NCBI RefSeq assembly: GCF_019597925.1
Contig: NZ_CP080442.1
Span: 165,001-229,000 of the forward strand
Direction: 5' to 3'
DNA: 64,000 nt
From: [Clostridium] scindens
Lineage (GTDB): Bacteria; Bacillota; Clostridia; Lachnospirales; Lachnospiraceae
Below the pieces are notes generated by a model. It searched no databases. It was not told the origin of the DNA and saw only the letters and a list, made by a program, of their open reading frames with translations. Each line of letters opens with the position of its first letter. Position 1 is the first letter of the stretch. Of this stretch, positions 37,373 to 44,853 are shown piece by piece. The translations under genes and the position numbers were made by a program.

Positions 37373-37382
37373 TATACAATTT
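37373..37382. repeat. Right target-site duplication of the IS element
   Basis: TATACAATTT, identical to 35490-35499. Joining the two copies restores an uninterrupted intergenic region between the divergent oxidoreductase and LysR genes. Confidence 0.82.
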
Positions 37383-37400
37383 CATTTATCTTTATAATTT

Positions 37401-37416
37401 ATAACATTTGTGTTAT
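37401..37416. promoter_or_regulatory. LysR-type operator, copy 1 (ATAACA-N4-TGTTAT)
   Basis: The perfect 16-bp inverted repeat contains the T-N11-A core of LysR-type sites. It lies 26 bp before the LysR ATG, overlapping the likely promoter, as expected for autoregulation. A second copy stands before aroE at 39294. Confidence 0.75.
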
Positions 37417-37442
37417 GATAATTCTAATTAAGGAGGAGCCAT

Positions 37443-38318
37443 ATGAATCTGAATCAGCTGCGTGCCTTCTGCACGCTTTCCCGTACCCTTCATTATTCCC
37501 GTGCTTCGGAGGAACTCCAGATAGCCCAGCCTTCTCTGAGCAGAATGATAGCCCAGCTGGAGAAAGAACTTGGAACCCCGCTGTTTGAAAAGCAGGGGCG
37601 CAACATTATTCTCACAAAGCAGGGGGAAATATTTTTAGATCATGTCAGCCGCGGCGTAGGAGAGATCGACCAAGGAGTGTCCGTATTAAAAGAGTTCATT
37701 GATCCAGGGCAGGGAACGATTGACTTTGCTTTCATCTATGCGCTGAGCCCGTCCTTTGTCCCGCATCTGGTGAAGAAATTTCTGGACGCCCCGGAGAATA
37801 AGAATATACACTTTCATTTTTACCAGGGGAATTCCAGAGATATTATTAGAAAAATAAAAGAAGGCAGCTGCGATGTGGGATTCTGTTCTTACGTAGAAGA
37901 TGAACCCCTCGTCGAGCTGCGTCCGATCACGAGGCAGGAATATGTACTTATGGTCTCCAGGCATCATCCGCTTGCGAGAAAGCATACCGTGACCTTAAAG
38001 GAGGCGGCCTGCTATGACTTTATCCTTCCGCTGGACAAGACAAGCTTCGTGGAGCAGCAGTTGAAAAAAGCCAGCATCACTCCAAGCGTATCCAGCCGAG
38101 TGGAGGAGGATCACGCCGCTGCCGCCCTTGTATCCATCAATCTTGGGATTGCCATAATCCCTAAAAATAAAATGCTGGAGCATTACGACGTGAAACTGAT
38201 TCCTTTTGGACCGGAACCTTTGTACCGCGTATTTTACATGGCAACCTCAAAGGGGCACAGTTTTACTCCAGCTGCCGGTAAATTTTACCGGTTTCTACTG
38301 GAAGAGACAAAAAGATAG
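37443..38318 (+). CDS. LysR-family transcriptional regulator
   Basis: A 291-residue regulator. The winged helix-turn-helix is classic: NLNQLRAFCTLSRTLHYSRA, then EELQIAQPSLSRMIAQLEKE and LGTPLFEKQGRNIILTKQGE. The effector domain runs from about 90 to 290 (GTIDFAFIYALSPSFVPHLV, LMVSRHHPLA, VSINLGIAIIPKNK). The RBS AAGGAGGAG is 5 bp before the ATG. It faces a converging shikimate dehydrogenase gene 12 bp away and was, before the IS insertion, next to the divergent oxidoreductase. The same operator lies before both itself and aroE, so it should regulate both; the oxidoreductase was probably a third target. Confidence 0.9.
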   Translation: MNLNQLRAFCTLSRTLHYSRASEELQIAQPSLSRMIAQLEKELGTPLFEKQGRNIILTKQGEIFLDHVSRGVGEIDQGVSVLKEFIDPGQGTIDFAFIYALSPSFVPHLVKKFLDAPENKNIHFHFYQGNSRDIIRKIKEGSCDVGFCSYVEDEPLVELRPITRQEYVLMVSRHHPLARKHTVTLKEAACYDFILPLDKTSFVEQQLKKASITPSVSSRVEEDHAAAALVSINLGIAIIPKNKMLEHYDVKLIPFGPEPLYRVFYMATSKGHSFTPAAGKFYRFLLEETKR

Positions 38319-38330
38319 ACCATTCCCTTC

Positions 38331-39200
38331 TCAATGTCCTTCCACGATCGGCCTTACAAGTTCCAGCGGCATCTTTCGGCCTGTCCATATGTGAAAACTT
38401 TTGGCACCCTGGAAGAGGAGCATGTTCTGCCCGTTCATAATCGTGCAGCCGTTTTGCTCAGCCATTTCAAGAAATCTCGTCTTTCTGGGATTGTAGATTA
38501 CATCCATGACTGCCAGTCCCGGACGGAAGAGACTCGTATCATTCACCGGGCTCTTTCCTTCCATTTTCCCCATTCCTACAGGCGTTGCATTTCCGAGGAC
38601 ATCGCTTTGCGCCACATGCTTTCTGAGAAGTTCTTCGTCAGACAGTTCCAGCACCTCTACTTTGCATTCCGTAGATTCATTCAGTCTTTCGGCCAGCCTG
38701 CGCCCGCTCTCAAACGTAGGGTCCTTAATCCCGAACAGCGCGATTTCCCGCATGCCGTCCACAGCTGCCTGGGTGCAGATGGCAGCGCTTGCGCCTCCCG
38801 TTCCGATCAGAGTCATCTTGGCACCTTCGATGGTAACGCCATTGCTTCTAAGCGTTTCCATAAATCCATATCCATCCGTATTGTAACCTTTCAGCCGGCC
38901 ATCTTCGTTCAGCGCACAGTTCACTGAACCGCTGAGTCTGCCCTCCTTGCTGACCTCATCCAGATACTGGGCCGCAATCTGCTTGTTTGGCATGGTGACG
39001 CTGAATCCCCTGGCTCCGAGCGCCCTCAGTCCCTCGATTGCCTGCCCGAGCGTTTCCGGCCCGACGTCAAATGCAAGGTATTCATAGTCCAGTCCGAGCG
39101 CTTCAAACGCCGTATTGTGAATCTTTGGCGAACTGCTGTGCTCAATGGGGGTTCCGAGTACTCCCAGCAACTTTGTTTTAGCCGTCACATCTACACTCAT
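38331..39200 (-). CDS. aroE: Shikimate/quinate dehydrogenase family protein
   Basis: A 289-residue NAD(P)-dependent dehydrogenase. All active-site motifs are visible: EHSSSPKIHN (substrate-binding Ser pair), SVTMPNK (catalytic Lys), SVNCAL, GYNTDGYGF (catalytic Asp), nucleotide-binding LIGTGGASAA and the closing NMLLFQGAKSFHIWTG. The start is the ATG at 39200, eleven bases after AAAGGAGG; upstream frames were rejected. Its linkage to a LysR regulator and a Gfo/Idh/MocA enzyme, rather than to other aro genes, suggests a catabolic role (quinate or shikimate use) rather than aromatic biosynthesis. This is inference. Confidence 0.88.
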   Translation of the reverse strand: MSVDVTAKTKLLGVLGTPIEHSSSPKIHNTAFEALGLDYEYLAFDVGPETLGQAIEGLRALGARGFSVTMPNKQIAAQYLDEVSKEGRLSGSVNCALNEDGRLKGYNTDGYGFMETLRSNGVTIEGAKMTLIGTGGASAAICTQAAVDGMREIALFGIKDPTFESGRRLAERLNESTECKVEVLELSDEELLRKHVAQSDVLGNATPVGMGKMEGKSPVNDTSLFRPGLAVMDVIYNPRKTRFLEMAEQNGCTIMNGQNMLLFQGAKSFHIWTGRKMPLELVRPIVEGH

Positions 39201-39293
39201 CTCAAATAGTACCTCCTTTATGCTATCGTTCATTCTACTGTTCAAGATACCATTTGCCTGTATCAAAATCAAATTGCAAAAATGTACGAATTG

Positions 39294-39309
39294 ATAACAT
39301 TATTGTTAT
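39294..39309. promoter_or_regulatory. LysR-type operator, copy 2 (ATAACA-N4-TGTTAT)
   Basis: The same perfect arms as at 37401-37416, differing only in the four central bases (TTAT against TTTG). It lies about 95 bp upstream of the aroE ATG on the opposite strand and links aroE to the LysR gene. Confidence 0.75.
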
Positions 39310-39326
39310 AGAAGTGCTGAATCGGG

Positions 39327-40508
39327 TTATGCCAGGGAAGAAAGCACCTTGGCCTTGGTTACGATTCCTTTTAACTGTCCATCCTTGCCGACTGCCGCGA
39401 TCGGGTAAGCTGTTTCTGCCGCCAATCCCATGATATCCCCAACAAGCGCATCCGTATCTACCGTGGGGACATCCTTATGGATAACGGAACGAATGGAGAG
39501 GCTGTTCTTTTTGGCCTCGATTGCGTCGGCGATGGTAAGAATACCGGCTAGCTGGAGGCTGGCATCCACCACATATACGGTAGAGAGTTCGTTCTTCTTC
39601 ATCACCCGGATGGCATGGTCTACGCCGTCATCTTCCTTAATCAGGGCCTTTGGCGTTATCATGATGTTGTGGACGCTTAGAACCTTGGATTTATCGGCAT
39701 TGTTGATGAAGGCTTCTACGTATTCATCAGCGGGATGCGCGCTCATCTGTTCCGGCGTGTCCGTCTGGATCAGTTTTCCGTCTTTCATGATTGCGACCAT
39801 ATCCCCCAGCTTGAAGGCTTCATCAATGTCGTGCGTGATGAAAATGACGGTTTTTTTCAGTTTGCGCTGAATCTGCAGCAGTTCAAACTGCATGTCCTGG
39901 CGTACCAGCGGATCAAGGGCGGAGAAGGGCTCATCCATCAGAAGCACGTCCGGGTCATTGGCAAGGGCGCGGGCGATGCCTACGCGCTGCCGCATACCGC
40001 CGGAGAGGCTTGCGCAGGACTGGCGCTCCCAGCCGTTGAGCCCTACCATAGAGATAACTTCCATGGCCTTTTCTTCCCGATGCGCTTTTGGAATGCCTTT
40101 AACCTCCAGCCCATAAGCCACATTGCCGAGCACGTCCCGGTGGCTCATAAGGCCGAAGGACTGGAAGACCATGGAGATTTTTTCCCTGCGGAATGTAAGG
40201 AGTTCTTTTTTCGAAAGGTCTGCAAGATCCTTTCCTTCAAAAAGGATATGTCCATAGGTCGGCTTATTTAGTTGGTTAAAGCATCTTACCAGGGTGGATT
40301 TGCCTGAGCCGGACAGGCCGATGATCACGAAGATCTGGCCTCTGGGAATCTTCATATTGATATCCCACAGTGCCACAGAAACGCCGGTTTTCTTCTGCAC
40401 TTCTTTTTTCGTGCTTCCATTGCTCATCATATGTGATGCCTCCGGCTTGTTAAGGCCATATAGCTTCGTTACATGCTGTACTTCAAATACAGTGTCTTTG
40501 CATTCCAT
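39327..40508 (-). CDS. opuAA: Glycine betaine/proline ABC transporter ATP-binding protein with CBS pair
   Basis: About 393 residues, the length of ProV/OpuAA. Walker A is IGLSGSGKSTLVRCFNQLN, the signature is LSGGMRQRVGIARALA, Walker B is DVLLMDEPFSALD and the switch is ITHDIDEAFKLGD. The C-terminal third holds a CBS pair (SVHNIMITPKALIKEDDGVD, then LAGILTIADAIEAKK), which in relatives senses ionic strength or cyclic-di-AMP. Four methionines lie at the start; the last (40508) has the best distance from AGGGAGG. It is the last gene of the busR-importer operon. The second CBS repeat looks complete. It drives uptake of a compatible solute. Confidence 0.92.
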   Translation of the reverse strand: MECKDTVFEVQHVTKLYGLNKPEASHMMSNGSTKKEVQKKTGVSVALWDINMKIPRGQIFVIIGLSGSGKSTLVRCFNQLNKPTYGHILFEGKDLADLSKKELLTFRREKISMVFQSFGLMSHRDVLGNVAYGLEVKGIPKAHREEKAMEVISMVGLNGWERQSCASLSGGMRQRVGIARALANDPDVLLMDEPFSALDPLVRQDMQFELLQIQRKLKKTVIFITHDIDEAFKLGDMVAIMKDGKLIQTDTPEQMSAHPADEYVEAFINNADKSKVLSVHNIMITPKALIKEDDGVDHAIRVMKKNELSTVYVVDASLQLAGILTIADAIEAKKNSLSIRSVIHKDVPTVDTDALVGDIMGLAAETAYPIAAVGKDGQLKGIVTKAKVLSSLA

Positions 40509-40526
40509 ATTCATCATCCTCCCTCG

Positions 40527-42392
40527 CTATTCTTCACTCTTGGCTTCTGACTCTGTCTTGCTTCTGGTGAACCATCCCTGCGTCAGACGGTCTATCACGA
40601 CTGCCAGAATGACCACGCAGCCTCCGGCTATCAGACCCCGGCCGATCTCCGTACGGTTTACCGCATTCAAGACTTCCATTCCAAGACCCCGGGCCCCGAT
40701 CATGGAGCAGGTCACGACCATTGCCATGGCCATCATCAAGGTCTGATTCACGCCGGTCAAAATAGTCGGGATTGCCTGTGGAATCTGCACCTTAAATAGT
40801 GTCTGCCATCTGGTAGAGCCAAAAGACCGCGCGGCCTCCACCACTTCCTTGTCTACCTGGCGGATGCCAAGGCTGGTCAGGCGGATGACGGGGACTATGG
40901 CATAGATGACGGTTGCAATGACTGCGGAAGCATTTCCAAGCCCGAAAAGAAGCAGGGCGGGAATCAGATATACGAATACGGGCATGGTCTGCATCGTGTC
41001 CAGAATGGGACGCACGATGCGATTGGCACGTGGCGAGTTAGAAATCAGTATTCCGATAGGGAGTCCCAGAAGAAGGGCAAGCACGACGCTGGCAAGCACG
41101 ATGGAGAGGGTGAGTATCATCTCATCCCAAAATCCCACTATGCCTACCAGGCTTAGGATCGCGGCATACAGGACGCCGGTTCGAAGCCTTCCTTTTGCGC
41201 GCCATCCCGCAAGGAATACCAGAATCAGGAATAAGAACCAGGGAATGTGCTCCAACAGCCATTTGAATCCGTTGACCATTCCGCCAAGCAGGGCCTGGAT
41301 CTTCTCAAGGACAGGCTCTGCGGAAACCGCAAAGTGGCGGACTGCATTATCGATGGCATCGGTATTGGGCTTATGTACGAAAGGAAATCCGCTAAGCCAG
41401 TCAGTCCCTTTCTTATTCGCCCCATTCTGAAGGCTGGAAGCCATAGTCTTAGCCTGCTTGGGCGTCAGCCATTCTTCGATCAATTCAGGGTGCTGCTTTA
41501 GCAGCCATCTGGCGGCCTGGGAGTGGTCTGCCTTATGGTCCTGCATATAAGCAAGCCCTTCGCTGATCAATTTGGAACCTGTGTGGTATTTAGAGAGAAA
41601 TTTGCAGAAATCAGGATTAGACTTGGTAAATTCGTTGCTTGCCGCTACCGTAACCGTGACTGCCGGGCAGGCGCCGATGCCGTCCTGGAAGGTGGCAGCA
41701 TCATAAGGACTGTCCTCAAGCAGCACAAGGTCGTATTTCCCCATCAGCCAGGTAGGCTCCCAGTAGTAGGCTACGAAAGGCGTCTTCTTATCCCAGGCGG
41801 AAGTGATGACGGAATCAAGAGCGGGATTGCTTCCGGGAATGACATAGTTGTAGTATTGATTCAGACCATAAGCATTGATTTTCTTCTGCATGATCTCGGT
41901 AACTTGCCATCCGGGAATCCCGCCGTAGATAATCCCCTTCCCGGGATCCTCCGGATCCGCAAATAGTTCCGGATATTTTGCCAGATCCTTAACGGTCTTA
42001 AGGTCCGGGTATTTTTTTGCTACATACGCGGGAATATAGAGTCCCTGATAATTGTCATCGAAGTTGACCCCTAATTCCGTAAATTTTCCGGCAGACAGAT
42101 CTTCCTGATAAGTGGTGATATTATCCGTCCATTCTTCCATGTGTACATCGATCTCATTATTCATTAAGGCTTCATGGGTGATTGGCGTAGAGCCTGGAAC
42201 CTCTGACCAGGTGTAGCCGAAGACTTCTTCTGCAATCAGGCCTGCAATGGCATTGTTCAATTCTATGGAATCCCACCCCACGTCCGCGAAGACGATTTCC
42301 TTCTTTTCATCTGCGGCAGATACCATAGTTACAGGCGTCATTGCTGATAACGATAAGACTGCAAAAAGTAACAAGATTTTTTTCATATCCAA
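40527..42392 (-). CDS. Glycine betaine ABC transporter: substrate-binding and permease fusion (binding domain first)
   Basis: A 621-residue fusion. A signal peptide (KKILLLFAVLSLSAMTPVTM, residues about 4-23) is followed by an OpuAC-type binding domain (about 30-310). Its aromatic box is visible in VGWDSIELNNAIAG, HMEEWTDN, GIPGWQVTEI and YYWEPTWLMGKYDL. After a helix near 383-400 the ProW/OpuAB permease follows (about 400-605), with VVEAARSFGSTRWQTLFKVQ as EAA loop. In Lactococcus OpuABC the permease comes first and the binding domain last; here the order is reversed. It should be anchored outside with the binding domain at the membrane. The ATPase gene is 18 bp downstream. Confidence 0.9.
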   Translation of the reverse strand: MDMKKILLLFAVLSLSAMTPVTMVSAADEKKEIVFADVGWDSIELNNAIAGLIAEEVFGYTWSEVPGSTPITHEALMNNEIDVHMEEWTDNITTYQEDLSAGKFTELGVNFDDNYQGLYIPAYVAKKYPDLKTVKDLAKYPELFADPEDPGKGIIYGGIPGWQVTEIMQKKINAYGLNQYYNYVIPGSNPALDSVITSAWDKKTPFVAYYWEPTWLMGKYDLVLLEDSPYDAATFQDGIGACPAVTVTVAASNEFTKSNPDFCKFLSKYHTGSKLISEGLAYMQDHKADHSQAARWLLKQHPELIEEWLTPKQAKTMASSLQNGANKKGTDWLSGFPFVHKPNTDAIDNAVRHFAVSAEPVLEKIQALLGGMVNGFKWLLEHIPWFLFLILVFLAGWRAKGRLRTGVLYAAILSLVGIVGFWDEMILTLSIVLASVVLALLLGLPIGILISNSPRANRIVRPILDTMQTMPVFVYLIPALLLFGLGNASAVIATVIYAIVPVIRLTSLGIRQVDKEVVEAARSFGSTRWQTLFKVQIPQAIPTILTGVNQTLMMAMAMVVTCSMIGARGLGMEVLNAVNRTEIGRGLIAGGCVVILAVVIDRLTQGWFTRSKTESEAKSEE

Positions 42393-42427
42393 TGCCCTCC
42401 CATGAAGATATAAATAACGTGCAGGAG

Positions 42428-43045
42428 TCAGCGGACAAGTTCGGACACATAACTGAGATTGGCAGCGTTACATGCCACTACAATGATTGTGTCTTCATGA
42501 AGCAGTGTCTGCGGGCCGGGAGAAAACTGGATTTCCCCATCCTCGCGGACAGCGACTATGGTGCCGCCTGTCTTCTGGCGGAACTTTAGTTCTCCAATCG
42601 TCTTTCCGACAGCCTCGCTGCCTGGCTGGATTGGAAACTCATAAGTCCTTAGCTGGTCGCTGTGCTGGAAACGTTCTTCCAGCGCCATGATTTTTTCAAA
42701 AAGGCTGCTGATCTCTTCGTTCAGCTTATTTCTCTGAAGCGTCAGAGTCTTGAGCCGTTCTTTCAATCCGCGAAGATCATTATCGATCCCGTATTGTTCC
42801 ACGTATTCGATAGCGAGCGTTCTAGATGCCACGGTTACGCCTACATTCTGGCGGATATCCACTACGTTCATGTTAGCCAGAAGATTCATAGCCCGGCGTA
42901 TCGTCTCGGAAGATACGCCATACTGGGAACTGAGAATGGTACGTCCTGAAAGACGCTGTCCTTCCTTTAGTTTTCCGTTTGCGATCTGGGAGGCAATATC
43001 ATAAGCGACCTGCGCATAGACAGGTACATTCGTCGAAAGTTTCAT
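42428..43045 (-). CDS. busR: BusR-like repressor (GntR helix-turn-helix plus RCK_C domain)
   Basis: A 205-residue protein, the size of Lactococcus/Streptococcus BusR. Residues about 5-75 are a GntR/YtrA-type winged helix (VAYDIASQIANGKLKEGQRL, RTILSSQYGVSSETIRRAMN). A coiled coil follows (LKTLTLQRNKLNEEISSLFE). Residues about 120-205 form an RCK_C (TrkA_C) domain (PGSEAVGKTIGELKFRQKTG, VAVREDGEIQFSPGPQTLLH), which binds cyclic-di-AMP in BusR. It heads the operon with the betaine transporter genes. The start at 43045 follows AAGGAGAAC. It probably represses this operon when cyclic-di-AMP is high, limiting osmolyte uptake. Confidence 0.88.
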   Translation of the reverse strand: MKLSTNVPVYAQVAYDIASQIANGKLKEGQRLSGRTILSSQYGVSSETIRRAMNLLANMNVVDIRQNVGVTVASRTLAIEYVEQYGIDNDLRGLKERLKTLTLQRNKLNEEISSLFEKIMALEERFQHSDQLRTYEFPIQPGSEAVGKTIGELKFRQKTGGTIVAVREDGEIQFSPGPQTLLHEDTIIVVACNAANLSYVSELVR

Positions 43046-43076
43046 TGCTTGCTGTTCTCCTTGAAATATACATACT

Positions 43077-43114
43077 GACAACCTTATTTTAATGTAAAGG
43101 TTGTCGGATGTCAA
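43077..43114 (-). promoter_or_regulatory. busR operon promoter with inverted-repeat operator
   Basis: On the minus strand TTGACA (43114-43109) and TAAAAT (43091-43086) are spaced by 17 bp. A perfect inverted repeat GACAACCTT-N11-AAGGTTGTC (43105-43077) covers the -10 box and part of the spacer. Binding of BusR there would block transcription. Confidence 0.75.
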
Positions 43115-43126
43115 GCGCATAGGACG

Positions 43127-43157
43127 AAAAGAAGGCAGGAGTCCTATGCTCCTGCCT
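43127..43157 (-). terminator. Catalase terminator
   Basis: On the minus strand AGGCAGGAG pairs with CTCCTGCCT through a 7-nt loop and is followed by TCTTTTC. It separates the catalase gene from the busR operon. Confidence 0.7.
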
Positions 43158-43172
43158 CCCTGAATATTGAAC

Positions 43173-44678
43173 TTATGGATTCAAGGTTGCTTTTACCAAT
43201 TCGCTGTGTGACAGGGCAGATAGTTCTTTTACCTTCCCAAAGTCAAGCCCCATGGCCTCGGTTATGCGGCGGCCGTAATCCTCGTCTGCCAGATAGCAGT
43301 GAACGGCATGGCGGTATTTTACGTTGTCGGTTACCGGCGCGATGTTGCGTGCCGTATTCTCTATCAGCAGCGCCTTCTTCTCTTCGGTCATCAGACGGTA
43401 CAGTTCTCCGCCTGCCCGGAAGCAGTCGTCGGTTGGATCATCCTTGGGGTCATACGCATAAAGCGCGCCTGACAGATCAAGCGGCGGCTCCATCACATCC
43501 GGCTGGGCGGCCCAGTCTCCGGCACTGTTAGGAGAATAGGCGGGCGCTCCGCCATAGTTGCCGTCCGTACGCATAAGCCCATCCCGATGGTAGTCATGCA
43601 CTTCGCATTTGGCCTGGTTTACAGGAATCTGGTTGTAGTTAACGCCGAGACGATAGCGCTGAGCATCGCCGTATACAAAGAGGCGGCCCTGCAGGAACTT
43701 GTCCGGCGAGAAGCCGATGCCCGGTACGACATGGGCCGGCGTAAATGCGGCTTGCTCTACCTCTGCAAAATAGTTCTCCGGATTGCGGTTCAGTTCCAGT
43801 ACCCCTACTTCATGGAGCGGATATTCCTTATGGCGCCAGATCTTCGTAATGTCGAATGGATTCTCATAATGCTTCCTGGCCTGTTCCTCCGTCATGATCT
43901 GGACATACATTGTCCAGCGTGGATAATCGCCCTTTTCAATGGATTCATATAAGTCCCGCCCATGGCTCTCGCGATCCATAGCGATAATTTTTTCAGCCTC
44001 CTCATCCGTCAGGTTCTTGATGCCCTGCTGGGTGTGGAAGTGGAACTTGCACCATACCCGTTCATTGGCGGCATTGTAGAAACTGAAGGTATGCTCGCCA
44101 TAGAAATGCATATGCCGGAATGTGGCAGGGATGCCTCGATCGGACATTACGATGGTGGTCTGATGGAAGGTCTCCGGAAGCAGCGTCCAGAAGTCCCAGT
44201 TATTCTGGGCCGAGCGCATGCCTGTACGCGGGTCCCGCTTTACTGCCCGGTTAAGGTCCGGGAAATTATGTACATCCCGCAGGAAAAAGGTTGGCGTATT
44301 GTTGCCTACCAGGTCCCAGTTGCCTTCTTCCGTGTAGAACTTGCAGGCAACCCCGCGGATATCACGTTCCGCATCCGCAGCCCCGCGCTCCCCGGCAACC
44401 GTGGAGAACCGAACAAAGACATCCGTCTTCTTGCCGGGCTCAAATACCTTCGCTTTGGTCCACTTGGTGATATCGTGGGTTACGGTAAATGTGCCATACG
44501 CGCCCCAGCCTTTTGCATGCATTCTTCTCTCAGGAATTACTTCACGGTCAAAATGCGCCAGCTTCTCAAGAAGCCAGACGTCCTGCAATGCCACCGGGCC
44601 ACGGGGGCCGGCGGTCAGTGAATTCTCGTTTTCCGCTATGGGAGCGCCGACTTCATTGGTTAATTTTTTATTATCCAT
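43173..44678 (-). CDS. katA: Monofunctional heme catalase
   Basis: A 501-residue clade 3-like small-subunit catalase converting hydrogen peroxide to water and oxygen. The N terminus has LTNEVGAPIAENENSLTAGP. The distal His region is FDREVIPERRMHAKGWGAYG (His about 57), the Asn is in WDLVGNNTPTFFLRD, and the proximal heme Tyr is in GDAQRYRLGVNYNQIP. The start is the ATG at 44678 after GAAGGAGGAAC; the longer frame upstream was rejected. A PerR-type box lies just upstream, so peroxide control is likely. A catalase is unusual but not unknown among strict gut anaerobes. Confidence 0.94.
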   Translation of the reverse strand: MDNKKLTNEVGAPIAENENSLTAGPRGPVALQDVWLLEKLAHFDREVIPERRMHAKGWGAYGTFTVTHDITKWTKAKVFEPGKKTDVFVRFSTVAGERGAADAERDIRGVACKFYTEEGNWDLVGNNTPTFFLRDVHNFPDLNRAVKRDPRTGMRSAQNNWDFWTLLPETFHQTTIVMSDRGIPATFRHMHFYGEHTFSFYNAANERVWCKFHFHTQQGIKNLTDEEAEKIIAMDRESHGRDLYESIEKGDYPRWTMYVQIMTEEQARKHYENPFDITKIWRHKEYPLHEVGVLELNRNPENYFAEVEQAAFTPAHVVPGIGFSPDKFLQGRLFVYGDAQRYRLGVNYNQIPVNQAKCEVHDYHRDGLMRTDGNYGGAPAYSPNSAGDWAAQPDVMEPPLDLSGALYAYDPKDDPTDDCFRAGGELYRLMTEEKKALLIENTARNIAPVTDNVKYRHAVHCYLADEDYGRRITEAMGLDFGKVKELSALSHSELVKATLNP

Positions 44679-44721
44679 AGTGTTCCTCCTTCTGTAATTA
44701 TGAATCCAAAAACAATAATAG

Positions 44722-44736
44722 TTATTATAATTATCA
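44722..44736 (-). promoter_or_regulatory. PerR-box-like site upstream of the catalase
   Basis: TGATAATTATAATAA (minus strand) matches the Bacillus PerR consensus TTATAATNATTATAA at 12 of 14 defined positions. It lies about 45-60 bp before the catalase ATG. PerR represses katA in other Firmicutes, so peroxide-induced expression is inferred. Confidence 0.6.
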
Positions 44737-44757
44737 TATTCCTTTTGGAGAAAAATG

Positions 44758-44817
44758 TCAATAAAAAACTTACGGCGCATTACTGGGCTGTGTAACGCGC
44801 CGTAAGTTTTTTATTGA
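44758..44817. terminator. Long bidirectional terminator after the hybrid kinase gene
   Basis: The arms TCAATAAAAAACTTACGGCGC and its complement match over 21 bp with an 18-nt loop and T/A runs on each side. It ends the hybrid kinase transcript on the minus strand and shields the catalase promoter. Confidence 0.8.
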
Positions 44818-44853
44818 TACGATTGGCATTCTATATAGGGACAGATGCGTGGC

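Noticed and set aside
37965..37985. Possible end of a divergent gene inside the LysR gene (minus frame 37686-37985)
   Set aside because: The LysR gene is complete and typical; the minus frame has no support.
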